From contig NC_133771.1 of NCBI RefSeq assembly GCF_003597395.2, positions 47,171,268-47,235,267 of the forward strand: a stretch of 64,000 nucleotides of DNA, read 5' to 3'. The notes under the pieces are model-generated. The model made no database searches and was not told the origin of the DNA. It saw only the letters and a program-made list of their open reading frames with translations. Of this stretch, positions 23,741 through 35,500 are shown piece by piece. Origin of the DNA: Chelonoidis abingdonii (lineage: Eukaryota > Chordata > Testudines > Testudinidae). Numbering within the stretch: position 1 is the first letter of the stretch; every line of letters starts with the position of its first letter. Position numbers and translations under genes: made by a program.

Positions 23741-26189
23741 CATCTCTCTATACTGCTGTCCAGTCCGCTTGATCCTGTGATCAGCCAGCCACTGCTGACA
23801 TATACCATCATACAGTTCAATATTCCTCTTTGAGGCGTTCAGTTGTACTTTTTCACATTCTTTGGCCCAAAGTTTCTGGTGTGATCCTCCAACCAGGTGG
23901 CTTCATGCTGTCCATAGGCTTATTACTGGTCATTGTTCTGCTACTGGAGATGGGTGAAGCCAGAGAAACTGCAATCAGCAGGGGACTTGAGGATACTAGT
24001 AGAGAGACATGAAAGTAGACCACTTTGTCAGGGTCAGGGCACATGTACATGGTAAGAGGATAGACAGGGAGTGCCCAGGTGTTTTCCAGGAAAGGATTGG
24101 AGGACCATCATGTACTGTTTCATTGCAGTTAGATTGCATTAGCAATACACAGGATAAGCCACTTTGTATCTGCCCTCAGGCTATGTTGACAGCCTCAACA
24201 CATAGCACAGATTGAGGTGTGTGGCATAGGCATAGTTTGACTTCTACATTTGAGGGGGGAAGGAGTCGGGCTTGGCAGGAGACCTAGGAGTGGGGTTCAA
24301 CAGGGGCTCTGGATGCAGGGGGTGAGACTCAGTGGGGAAGGGATTCAAGTGTGTGGGGTGGGGGCCTGACAGGGAGTCCGAATGCAAGGGGGTTGGATCC
24401 ATGGGGGAGGTAGCTCCCTATACAGTGACCTCTTCTCCCTGCAGCTGAGGGGTGATGGGGGCAGGAAGCAGAGGAGGAGTGGATCTGACCAGCCCTGTCT
24501 GTTCCAGGGGAAGAGAAAGTCCCTTCTCTCTGCAGCAGCTGAGCCAGGCACAGAATTCCAATTTCCCCAGGAGTATTTCACTCTGTCACTCACCTGGGCT
24601 GTATGCTGCACAGGTGCCTGGGAAACAGCTCAGCCACCTGGCTTGCCTGGGTCACTGCTTTCCTGCCCTCCCCTCACAGAGACCGTGAGGGGGAAACTGA
24701 CCTGCTAGCAGAGACCACCTAGCTGCCCCCCATGTTCCTCTGTGCCCCCCCCCAGGGAGCTCAGGGGGAGGGAGAGTGAGCAGCAATGCCAGGTGCTCTG
24801 TGCCTGCTAGTCAGTTTCCCCTCGTGGGCTGTGTGGTGAGTCAACAGGAACTGTTCCCTGCCTTCCCCTGAGGCATCCCATGGGCAAACTGACCAGCAGG
24901 CACAGTGCCTTGTGTCACCATTTGCCCCCACCCCCACTGTTCCTCCACAGGGAGGAAGCAGGGCTAAGCATGGGCAACAAGGGTGGACCCCCCACTTTGA
25001 GGAGGTTAGCCTGCTGGCCACACCCTTTCCACCTGAGGCTCCCCCACAGCAGGAGCCCCAGCCTGCCCACCCCAGCCATGCTGGTCTGGCCCAAGCACCA
25101 AGTGCCACCCTGGCCATCGGTGGGCCTGAGCCCCTGGCCGGCTGAAGCGGCGTCCCCACCAGCTTTACAGTAGAGGGGGAAGTCGGTTGGGCTTCCCAGA
25201 GGAACATGGGCCATGGCCTTGGTCAGGGGAGGCTTAACCTGCCCTGGCCTTTGATAACCACCACCCAGTGGGGCTAAGGGAGAAAGCTGGGTGCTCCTCC
25301 TCCATTGCCTTTGCAATGTAGCCAGCTTGAGGGGGCAGTGCCCCCCACAATCTCCACCCATGGTGTGTGGCTGAGTGAATGGGGAGGTTACAGGGAAAAC
25401 CCACAGCTGGACCCAGTTACATCTGCTGTGAAGACAAAGGCATTGCACTCTTTACACACATACCGTTTTGCACCAGTCACAAATGATGATGATGCTCACC
25501 CCACAGTTCTCATGGCACCTACGTGCTAAGGCATATCCCAGACTGCATGCCTACTCTTGTTTGTTTTTTCCATGTCTGGTGGTAAAGGTGAATAGTAGAA
25601 TGAACAGCACTGATGCAATGCCGGCTCTTGCTTTAAAGCTACTTCTTTTTGTTTCCAGAGCTCGTTCCCTCTCCCTGCCCCCCTCCCCACCACAAAGTGA
25701 ATTCCCCCATCCTAGCATCCAAGTGAACAATAGCATACTCCCTGAAGCGGTGGCAGCAGCTGCACTAATGACTCAACATCAGGGATATCCACAGATTCAC
25801 ACTGGCATGCTCAGAACAGCATGTTCTAGGAATACATCAGCCCTTCTATCCGCTTCCTGTTTATTTACACGAAGCATTTAGCTCTGAAACACTCTAACCT
25901 GAAATGCACCAGGGTCGGGATATTGTTGAAGCAGTGTGGTAAATCCATGACACCTATTAGCTATACAGAATCCTAACCCAGTAGATGAGATTTAGGTCAT
26001 TCAGTACAATTTCAAATAGATACCAAAGCACCGTAGAACCCCATGCCAGTGTCTGTATGGGTTCCCCACTGTGTCCAGTCCACAGGGAATAATCTACACG
26101 GCCTGGCTCTTTAGCCCGAGTTGTAGAGATTCGGGCTTTTAGAGGTCCCCAGTTCACTCCCTGCCAAGATGGCAGCAGTCACAGTTGTA
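23741..26189. other. Unrecognised sequence with a GC-rich stretch (24240-25450)
   Basis: 24240-25450 is rich in G and C runs, with loosely repeated GGGGG-containing units and purine-rich blocks. The open frames on both strands are a consequence of few stop codons in such sequence. It resembles the GC-rich inside of the hAT element at 54063-55616 in texture, but I did not find ends. Confidence 0.4.
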
Positions 26190-26395
26190 TCTATTAAAAT
26201 TGATCTTCACTTATATAGCACTTTTCATCCATCAAAGTATTTTTCAAATAAAATCATCATAATCCCCATGTCACAAGTGGGGAAACTGAGGCAGACAGGT
26301 GCAATGACAGATCTACAATCTCACAGCAGGTCAGCAGTGGAACTGGGAATACATACTAGGCTTCCTGACTGTCCACTCTCTAATAGAGTGCTCAG
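26190..26395 (-). repeat. MIR-like SINE
   Basis: On the minus strand, the sequence has the MIR-type middle: a 'CTGACTGAGC'-less body, CCCACTTGTGACATGGGG and the CAGTTTCCCC block (plus-strand GGGGAAACTGAGGCAGACAG), then a decayed 3' part. The order and the GGGGAAACTGAGGCA core are characteristic of MIR fossils. Diverged. Confidence 0.55.
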
Positions 26396-27714
26396 TTTTT
26401 TGCCCCAATCTGTTCACTGATCAGTATAGTATAGTGAAGGCTGATAAAGTCTACACATCCTCTCAAACCTTTCATTTACTATTGGGCAATAGATATAGTA
26501 TGTAACAGCTAGAGATCCATTCTGGATCTTATAGTGACTTAGTTTGTGTGTGGGTGGAACATTCCAATTCCCACCCTTTCTTCCACTGACAGCTGGCTAA
26601 AGACTGCATGCTAGGTTTAATTATTATATAGTTTTCTAGCAATGAAGCCGCTGCCCCTAAAAGGTAGTTAGTTCAGAATACAGCAACAAATGCTCCTCAC
26701 TACACATCGTTGCAGTACTCCACTCTCCCTGCTGATTCCCCAGAGAATACCAGGTTCCGTTTAAGGTTTTAGCAATTTTAAAAGCTGTCCATGGACGAGA
26801 CTAGTTACCTGAGGGATTGCATTGCACAGTGTGATCAAAGCCCGCCCCCAGGACTGCTACATTCCACTCAATGAAACTGTGAACCTCAGAAGTTAAATTA
26901 ATGAGTGCAGGAGACAGAGCTTGTTTAATTATTGGCCTACAAAATTGGAACTCACTCCTGGGAGACATCAGAATAACCTTGGACCTTCAGAGCAAAAAGC
27001 AAAGCCTGCTTCCTTGATTCAGCCTTCTCACAACAGCATGCAGACTGGAGGGAAGAGAGTTAGTGCTTGTCTACATGTGATTTAGGAACAGCTATTCCTG
27101 AATAACTCCATGTGTAAACAAGCCCATAAGTAGTTTCGTACACTTTATGGATTTTGTGAGGTGCTGATACCATGGTGATGGGCATTGTATAAGATCAATT
27201 AAATGCTTTTGGTACAGTTAGGGACCAGAGATAAGGGCAGTAGAGCCTAGGGAAGGCTTTACAAGCATTAATCATTCCTCAGTACTTTTGATAGGTGCAT
27301 TACTGTCATTTTAGAGACTGGGTTTCTGAGTCAGGAAAATTAGGTGCTATGGCTGGGACCGTAATTTTTGTCCTGTGCTCAGACCACACATCCCATTCTA
27401 CAGGTAAGGAGGCAGTAATTCCACTGAGAGGATTAATCCACCCATGTGGATAATTATTTCTACAATTAAAGCTAGGTGTTTGGTAGCTGTCAATGTTTCT
27501 TGTAAGGAATTTGTTATTTGATGTATGTGTGTGTTAAATTTCTGTAAGTCTTTGTAGTTCCCCCTTATTTCTAACAACCATGATAGTTCTCACTTAGCAT
27601 CATACAAAATAAGGTGCAATATCAAATCCATAAAATAAAGTACTATGGAATTCAGGCAGAGATAATCAAAAATGTTTTAATGATTAAACAATGTCAAACA
27701 CTAACAATGTAGGT
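26396..27714. other. Sequence downstream of ELOVL5, mostly unrecognised; short inverted-repeat piece at 27066-27126
   Basis: At 27066-27126 CTTGTCTACATGTGATTTAG and its partner ATGTGTAAACAAGCCC form inverted ends of a very short DNA element. The rest shows no gene or repeat I recognise. Confidence 0.4.
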
Positions 27715-29394
27715 ATATTCAGATGAGCCAAGGGTTTATTTCTAGCACACTTAGCGTATTTTGAATGTTACAGCTGCTGTACTGAAATATGTAAAGACTG
27801 TGCAAACCAGTACCTAGGAATGAAGACACACAAGCTTTGATAATGTAAATGTAAACAGATGATGTGTCTCCTTTAAAACAAGAAAATCCCCAAAGCTAAT
27901 AGGAAAACTCATTATTTCCCTAACAGATGTGCAAAAAATTAAGAAGTTAAACATGGTAAAACTCTGATATTTATATAAATATCAAACAAAATAGTTAACA
28001 TACAAACTTAAGCAAATGACCAACAGGATGTCTTGCATGATTAGTTAAATGTTCTGAGCTCAATGAATAAAAGTATTCATAATCTAAACTCCACGATAGT
28101 AGATAACATACCAGCTATAGATGTCTGCTTTGCAACTGTCTCCTCATGTGTGCAAGGCAAGATTTTACCATTAACAGGAATTTTAACAAGCAGTTCTAAA
28201 CAAATTTGTAGATAAGCCAAAAAGTTACAGGTGATCTACACAATTTACACTCAAGAAACAAAAACACTCATCTCCAGCACATTTCCAAAGGTTTATTTTT
28301 TGATGTCTGTGTGACTTGATCTGTTTAATTTTACTTTCTGGGAAAAAAAAATCTTTTTGTGAGCTAGGCACATTTTAAGAATGACTTAAAGTATGGTACA
28401 CAAATAGCAATACAAATGCCAATATGAATAATTACATTTGAAAAGCATCCTTTATCTTCATTTTTAAAAGAACTTTACTAAGGTCATAGACTATCCAGTC
28501 ACTTCTGAAACATGAATATGGCTATGGTACCACAATGCTTGAAACTGGTATGCTTTCCAGTATTAAAAACTGCTTTGCAATTTAGCAATTCACAGAAGTA
28601 AAAAACCAAGATGTACCTTCCCTGTATATTCCCTAACTCTTAGAGACAATTAATATTTACGTCTTGCTGGACTGCTTAAGCATTAGTGACATATGCAAAA
28701 TAAAAAAATAAGATCTATTAAAAAGGTAAAATAAACTTCCATCTTGATTGTGACTGCTTAGTCAATTAAAGCCAAATATACAAAACTAAAGGCGCTATTT
28801 CTAATTTCACTGTAACATGTAGGAGATACTTAACATTATGCGTCACATACAGTACAGTAAAACGATCAATGGATTTTTCTAAATGACTTATTAAAAAGTC
28901 AATCAACTCAAAGTTGAAACGTACCCTAATTCTGAAACCATTAATAAGCTTTGGGCCCTGCTTTTTAATTATTATTATTTTTTTTTTTTTTTAAGGCATG
29001 TGTGTTTACCTACTGAAACCAACATTGTACAAATTACATTTACAATCACATGCATAATCTACAGTAAAAAACATGAGTTTGGATTACAGTGTTCTGAAAC
29101 TGTGAATCATAATTCAGCACCTATTATATTCACTAGTAAGGCAACAGCAGTGTCATATACTACAATAATACTTCCTTCCACAGTCTATAGCGGGGTCAGT
29201 GATGCCTAGAATTATTAACTTTAACTGTATACAGTTTCTAGGGCGTTTGCACAGGTTAAGTCCTACATAAATCGCACTATTCTAGGCAGGAATAGTTACA
29301 GTAGCTGTTAGGGTATCAGTGCACAACTCTTATTGTGCTTACAATCAGATTATTTTGTTGTCTGTGGTATCAAAATGGTTTCTCAGTTTGGTCT
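27715..29394 (-). other. ELOVL5: ELOVL5 3' untranslated region (approximate)
   Basis: AT-rich sequence of about 1.7 kb following the stop codon, with no recognisable mobile element, in contrast to both sides. Length resembles the long 3' UTR of mammalian ELOVL5 transcripts. A T-run (28978-28992 on the plus strand) reads as poly(A)-like on the mRNA sense. The distal end is set by the poly(A) signal near 27735, so the boundary is inferred. Confidence 0.55.
27735..27740 (-). terminator. Candidate ELOVL5 polyadenylation signal AATAAA
   Basis: AATAAA on the minus strand, followed 20-45 nt downstream by a T/GT-rich stretch (TTGTTAGTGTTTGACATTG). An earlier AATAAA lies at 28292-28297 and could give a shorter 3' UTR. 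RNA ends would decide between them. Confidence 0.4.
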
Positions 29395-29526
29395 TCAATC
29401 CTTTCTTTGTTTTCTTTGTTTCACATTGCTCTCAAGGGAAGAAAAGCTGTTTGTGTACCCGTTCACAGCGGCTGTAGAGCCATTCTGATATTCTTTCCTT
29501 CTGGAGGATGCCTTCTTTTTGTAAGT
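29395..29526 (-). CDS. ELOVL5: ELOVL5 last coding exon (residues 253-295 and stop)
   Basis: Acceptor TTTTAG, then [19 protein letters not shown], then a polar tail ending KQRKQRKD and TGA at 29397-29395. This is the cytosolic C-terminal tail; the basic end fits ER retention of the family. Compared with human ELOVL5 the tail is a few residues shorter in its lysine/histidine-rich part, which explains the 295 versus 299 total. Confidence 0.94.
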   Translation of the reverse strand, partial: TYKKKASSRRKEYQNGSTAAVNGYTNSFSSLESNVKQRKQRKD

Positions 29527-32500
29527 CTAAAATACATAGATGTGCACAAAGTTTTGTTTTAAATCACATACAAAAGGTCTGTTCCCTCAGAGCAATTAAA
29601 CATGTGCACTGACTTGCACATCCTAGCACAGGACCCTGATTACAGTGATATACACTAAGCCTTCAACACATTCAGAGATAATTTTTCAGTAGCTATTATG
29701 CTGAATTTTTGAGCCAGAGACTTAATGCTAGCATGCTAGTGTTCTGTATTTGGGGGCCAGAGGGGAGAGAAGGAGAGCAAATGTCAATGCAAAAAACAGT
29801 TCTAAATAGTTTTGTGTATTTCTGGCAAAGGATTATTTTACAAGTCAAGCTTTGGAGCAATTTCCTAAAAGTTATGATCATGTGTGACATTGAGCCATTG
29901 TTTTTGCAGCTTTGATAATGCATGATACTTCTTTACATGAGTACATTGCAAATTGTCTTTACAGGTCACTACTGTATTTCAAAATGGAAAGCTGTTCCTT
30001 GAGCAGAGCACTATTTCCTATACACTTATACTTTACATTACCTTAGCTGAGCATTTTTTCATTAGAAACTTGTTATTCAAATTCCTAATCTTCCTGAGTG
30101 CACATACAGCATATACCATGAAGGGCAGACAAGTGCCAATAGTGAAAACACATTTATACTGAAGAGGGGAAAACCACATGTTTCAAGGCTTTCAAATAAG
30201 ACTTGTGCAAAGAATGAATGAACGAACATTTGTTTTACCTGAATGTAGAAATTTGTGAAGAGGATAATCAAAGAAATCATATAGGAGATCTGGAAATACA
30301 GCCATCCCATAGGGAAGGCACATGGCCAAACAACACCACAGCTTGTCTGGAAGATTGTCAGGACAAATTGAATCTGAAAGAGGAAAAAAATAGGAGCACA
30401 GTAGTGAAAAGAAGGGGAAACAAACCAACAGACCAAGAACTAGTGAAATGATTTCTAAACAAGTCCAAATGGTCACTAAAGTGAGTCTGAAGAGACTTTG
30501 CCTTTATGTCAGGAACAAGGATTTTAGGAAACACTTGCTGACAGACCTTTGTCTGGACCACAATATTTGGGTTCTCTTTTTGAAAGCTCTTTATTTTACA
30601 AATATTGCTTCACCTCAAAGCGCTTAGTGAATCCTGTGCAGGAGTTATTTATCTTAAATGGATTAAAGGGTAAAATTCACCCATCCAAATGAAGTATTCA
30701 GACTCAGTGTTGGTGGAGCGTGGAAAGGTCTGGGAGGTGAAATCCACTGCCACACTACTTGGAACCATAGCATGTGGTGGCTCTCTTGGGGTCCCTCCCC
30801 GAGGACCTCTGTGCTGGCCTACCCAAGGCCACCATGGAGACCCTTTCGTCAGCAGGCAGGGGGTGCACAGGAACCTCTGCTGGTCTTCTCTGCTTAAGGT
30901 CTCTCTGTGCAAACACTGTTCAGGAATTAAGTGCTGCAGACGGCTTGAAGCAAGTTTCAGCCTTACAGGGAAGTTGGCAGATTAAGAACAATAGAAAGAT
31001 TGTTTCCCTGCAAGACAGACAAAACTGAGCATCCCCAGACAGGACAGTGCAGGCAAGACTACCTTTCCAGGGCTACCATTAGGCAGAGACTTGAGTTCTA
31101 TTGTCATCTAAATGTGATGAGGAGAAATGGTGCCTAACCCTGGGAGAAGGATGGTGCAGCCAGCCCCACATAACACATCAACTTGCCACTGGATCAAGAA
31201 TGAACATTGCTGACAAATGGACACAGGGAGTCAGACTCCCAACAGTGCGCAGCTCTGTCCTGGACATATTATACCAATCTCTCAGAGAAACCTGAGGTGT
31301 CCATTTTCATAGTTTGGCAACACTTGTATAGGTTGTCATACCAATAAGGTTTAATTGAATTGAGTCTATTCACAGCTCTGCCAACCACCTGCCTAGCCAA
31401 ATCACTTCTTTGTGCCTCAGTTCCTTTTCTATAGAGTGGGGCTAACACTTGCTGTCCTTTATGTGGTGGTTTGAGATCTACAGATTAGGAGTACTACATA
31501 AGAGCAAAATCTTATTGCTGTCACTACATGCACAAACCCATTGCTCAGCTATTTTTCTTCATCACATGCTGTACACAAAACATCTAGGTACCAGCAGAGG
31601 TATAAGAGAACAATACCAATTGATGTGGGAAAAAGTATAACAATTATAAAAAAAGTGATAAAATCCACCTACTTAAAGTGTAGCTGAAGGATAGAAATAT
31701 TGAACAATATTTAGAGAACCATTTACAACTGTACATAAAAACCAGGCAGGAAGACAACTGTTTTGCAGGATTAGAATAAAGGGCCTCTTTACCTAGGATT
31801 TTGAGTCACATGCAGGTTCCAGTCTGTCATTGCAACATCAGTTCATGATCAACAAATGCTTTAGAAGAATGCACTGGCTCAGAGTGCTTGGGAAGAAACT
31901 TAGCTTTTCCCTGCATTCTCACTACAGAATCACAGAAAGCGCAGTGCTGTGACACAGGAATAAATTTAGCTGCAAGTCAGAGATGAGTGGACAGAGGCAT
32001 CGCTAACCTTCTCATTGAAAATTACTGTTATGTTACGATGACTGCCCAGAAGCCCCCATTATGGTAAGCACAATGCAAAATGCCCTCCCCTAGTTTACTA
32101 GCTTTCAGTCAAGAAATTAAAATTCCCTCCCTTTATTACAGGCAGGGAAAAACAGCTCCTCCAGTGCCAGAGAAGTCTGGCAGGGAACCAAAAACGGAGT
32201 AACTCACCAGCTGTCCTTGAGTGATGTATTTCTTCCACCATAGATAAGGGCGCATAGCTGGAATAGCAGACAATCCGTAGTAGGAGTACATCAGGACATG
32301 GATAAAGCTGTTAAGGGTGGCACCAAAGTATGCTAAAATGGAGATGGGAAGAGAGAGGGCATTTTAATACAGAAAACAAGTTGGCACACTTGGAACCTGA
32401 ACAGTGCTAAAATGCATAGCCACAGAAGGTGACATTTAAACATTAGCAGGACCTTTTTAAATAGGCAGTTTCCCCAAAACTAAAGGCTAAAAAAGAATCA

Positions 32501-35500
32501 GACTCTCAAACAGGCAATAAGCGCAGGGCCTTTTGCAACTGTGCACACGATCAGTGCATTTTGTGCCAACCTTCTACACCTACCTGTCTGCTCCACTTAT
32601 CCAACTAGGGTTGTTGTTCATTTCAACACTCTATCTGCTCAGAAAAGTTGAGGCAAGAGGGTGGAGGTGCACAAACATGTCCACAAACCAAAGCTTCACA
32701 GGTCTAATTTTAGACCTAGCCTCCTTTGCCAGGCATTTCCACTGAAACTAGCAGTCTGCTTTTGGTCATAAGACACAACATTCTGAGGATTTCCAAAAGC
32801 TCAGTTTATCCATTTTATTTGGCTTTGTTTACAATGGCTCTGTCATTAAAGGATTTGAAGTTTTCGCTGCCTATCACTAAATTGCATACGCTATCAAAGC
32901 CCAAGTAGAATAGCTAGCTCGAAAAAAAGAAAACCCAACAAACAGGGAATTATCAAGCATTTTTAAGCCCACTTAAACATGTGATTGTGTGGCTTTTACT
33001 ATTGTAAAGCTAAGACAAATAGGTGCTTGACTTCTCTCTAGAACCGTGGTTTTCAACCTGCAGACCGATGTCTAAAGATTTCCAGCGGGGTCTGCACCAC
33101 TGCTCTATAACAACATAGTTACACATGCACGCCTCTGAAGTTAAATGTTACTTGCTCCATGTTGACATTAAGAAATAAATGCAGTTTCTGTACTGTTCTT
33201 CTCAGAACCAAGAAGGGTTTTGAGAGTTTTGCAGCTTTTCTATCCACACAACTGGTATTTCTTATGCACGCCAGGTTGGTGACACAGACTGATCCCATAA
33301 AAACTTTCCTTCAGCAAAGCTATGCTAATCTCGATCAGCAAAATCACTGACCCACAAGCTTTGCTATTCCTCTACATTATTGTTGCCTCCCCCATATTTT
33401 TATGCTAACACATTTGGGAAACAAGGTCAGTTAAAAGAAATGAAATTAAAAGAATCCAAGTGAGATTGCAAGAGGTCAGCAGTATTTAGTAAGGTTTTAA
33501 ACAAGAGGAGAGATGGGAAGAGGCAAAAGAGCATTCAGTCAAGTTCATGAGTGCCCATGGGACAAAAATTTTAACTGAAATAATTTGTTATGGCCACCCA
33601 TAGAACAGGATAAATTAAAGGGAAAAACATCCTGAGTAAGCAAAGTTTGGATGGACTCAGACAATGGTTTGATTTCTAGCAGTTATCAGCCACCTTACAC
33701 CTACCTGCAGCAGGCTTCCAAGCCTGACTTAAAACCTGTTTCTCCTTGGAAGCTTTGCTTGAATATTTGCATGTGCTGTGAAAGAAAGCAAGCACAGCTG
33801 ACACAGATGTCAGAGCCACGCTACGGCAGCAGGCAAACAGATTGTACTTCCTGCAAAACCGATTATCTACACTGAAACGCTTCCACTGTTCAATCATTGC
33901 GGAAAGGGCTGACAGGCAGCTTCATACCTGCAACTATTGGTATTGCTTGTAATTTAATAAAGCAACTTAATTTTTTTGCTGCATTTTAAGCAAGATGGGC
34001 CAGATCCTGAGACTGAAGTCAATGGGAGTTGCTTATATGCATCCTGTGGCAGAATTTGGCCTTAAATAAAACATAGGTCTGTTGTAGGTTCTCTCCTCCA
34101 CAGTACTTACAGTGACCACAAGGCACCCAGTTCATAACAAACCACCAGATGTTCAGCATGGATGCATGATGATAGACATGAAGAACAGTGATCTGGTAAT
34201 AATTTTTTCGCAAAATGAAAAAGAAGGTGTCCATGAATTCGATGAGTTTGGAGAAGTAGTACCACCAAAGGACACGTACGATCTACATGTAGAGGAGGGA
34301 AAAATAATAAATTCAGGAGTTGCCCCTGCAATTCTCTCAAGTCAACAGAACACATCTCACTACTTCTAGATATTCATGGCAAAATCACTGGAAAGCTCAG
34401 CACATTCCTTGCACCAAGTTTTCTGTCAGAGACATGAGTCTAAAAAGGCAGGACTGAGAAGGATGACAGAGAATATTTTATGAGGCTATTAAAGTGAGAC
34501 ACGAGGCAGGATGTTTAACCAACATATTTCTGTTTTGCTTTCTGTGGAAAACATCTCCTCTACATATCATAGAAGTGTTTTGCTGAGGATGGGGGAAAAG
34601 CAGTTCACAGCAGGGCGATCAGGTGTGGGGAGGAGAAGAGTTATAAACTTTTTTTTTTTTTTTTTTTTTAATTTTAAGTGTACCCAAATGCTGCCGTAAT
34701 GGGCATAGTAGGTGTCAAAACATGAATCCAGCCTCAAGAGCTCTTTTCAAATACCAAATGTGATTAGTAGGGCCCCACCAAATGCAGAGTCCATTTTGGT
34801 CAATTTCACAGTCATATGATTTTTAAAATCAGAAATTTCATTATTTCAGCGATTTAAATCTGAAATTTCACAATGTTGTAATTGTAGGGGTCTTGACCCA
34901 AAAAGGAGTTGGGGGGCTTGCAAGGTTATTGTAGGAGGAGTTGTGGTACTGCTACCCTTATTTCTGTACTGCTGCTCGCAGCAGCCTGCCTTCAGAGCTG
35001 AGCAGTTGGACAGCAGTGGCTGCTGGCCAGGAGCCCAGCTCTGAAGGCAGAGCCACCACTAGCAGCAGTGCAGAAGGATGGCATGGTATTGTATTGCCAC
35101 CCTTACTTCTGTGCTGCTGCCTGCAGAACTGGGCCCTCAGTGTCCTGCCAGCCAGCTCTGAAGGCTGGAGCGCGGAACTAAGAGTGGCATGGTATTGCTA
35201 CCCTTACTTCTGCACTGCTGCTGGCAAGGTGCTGCCTTCAGAGCTGGGTGCCAGGTTAACAGCCACCGCTCTCCAGTTGCCCAGCTCTGAAGTCAGCACA
35301 GCAGTAAGGGTGCCAATACCATGAGCCCCCCTAAAATAACCATGTGACCCTCCTGCAACTCCCTTTTGGGTCAGGACCCCCCAATTTGAGAAATGCTGGT
35401 CTCCTCTGTGAAATCTGTGTAATATAGGGTAAAAGCACACAAAAGACCAGATTTCACAGTGGGAGACCAGATTTCACGGCCCGTGACACATTTTTCATGG

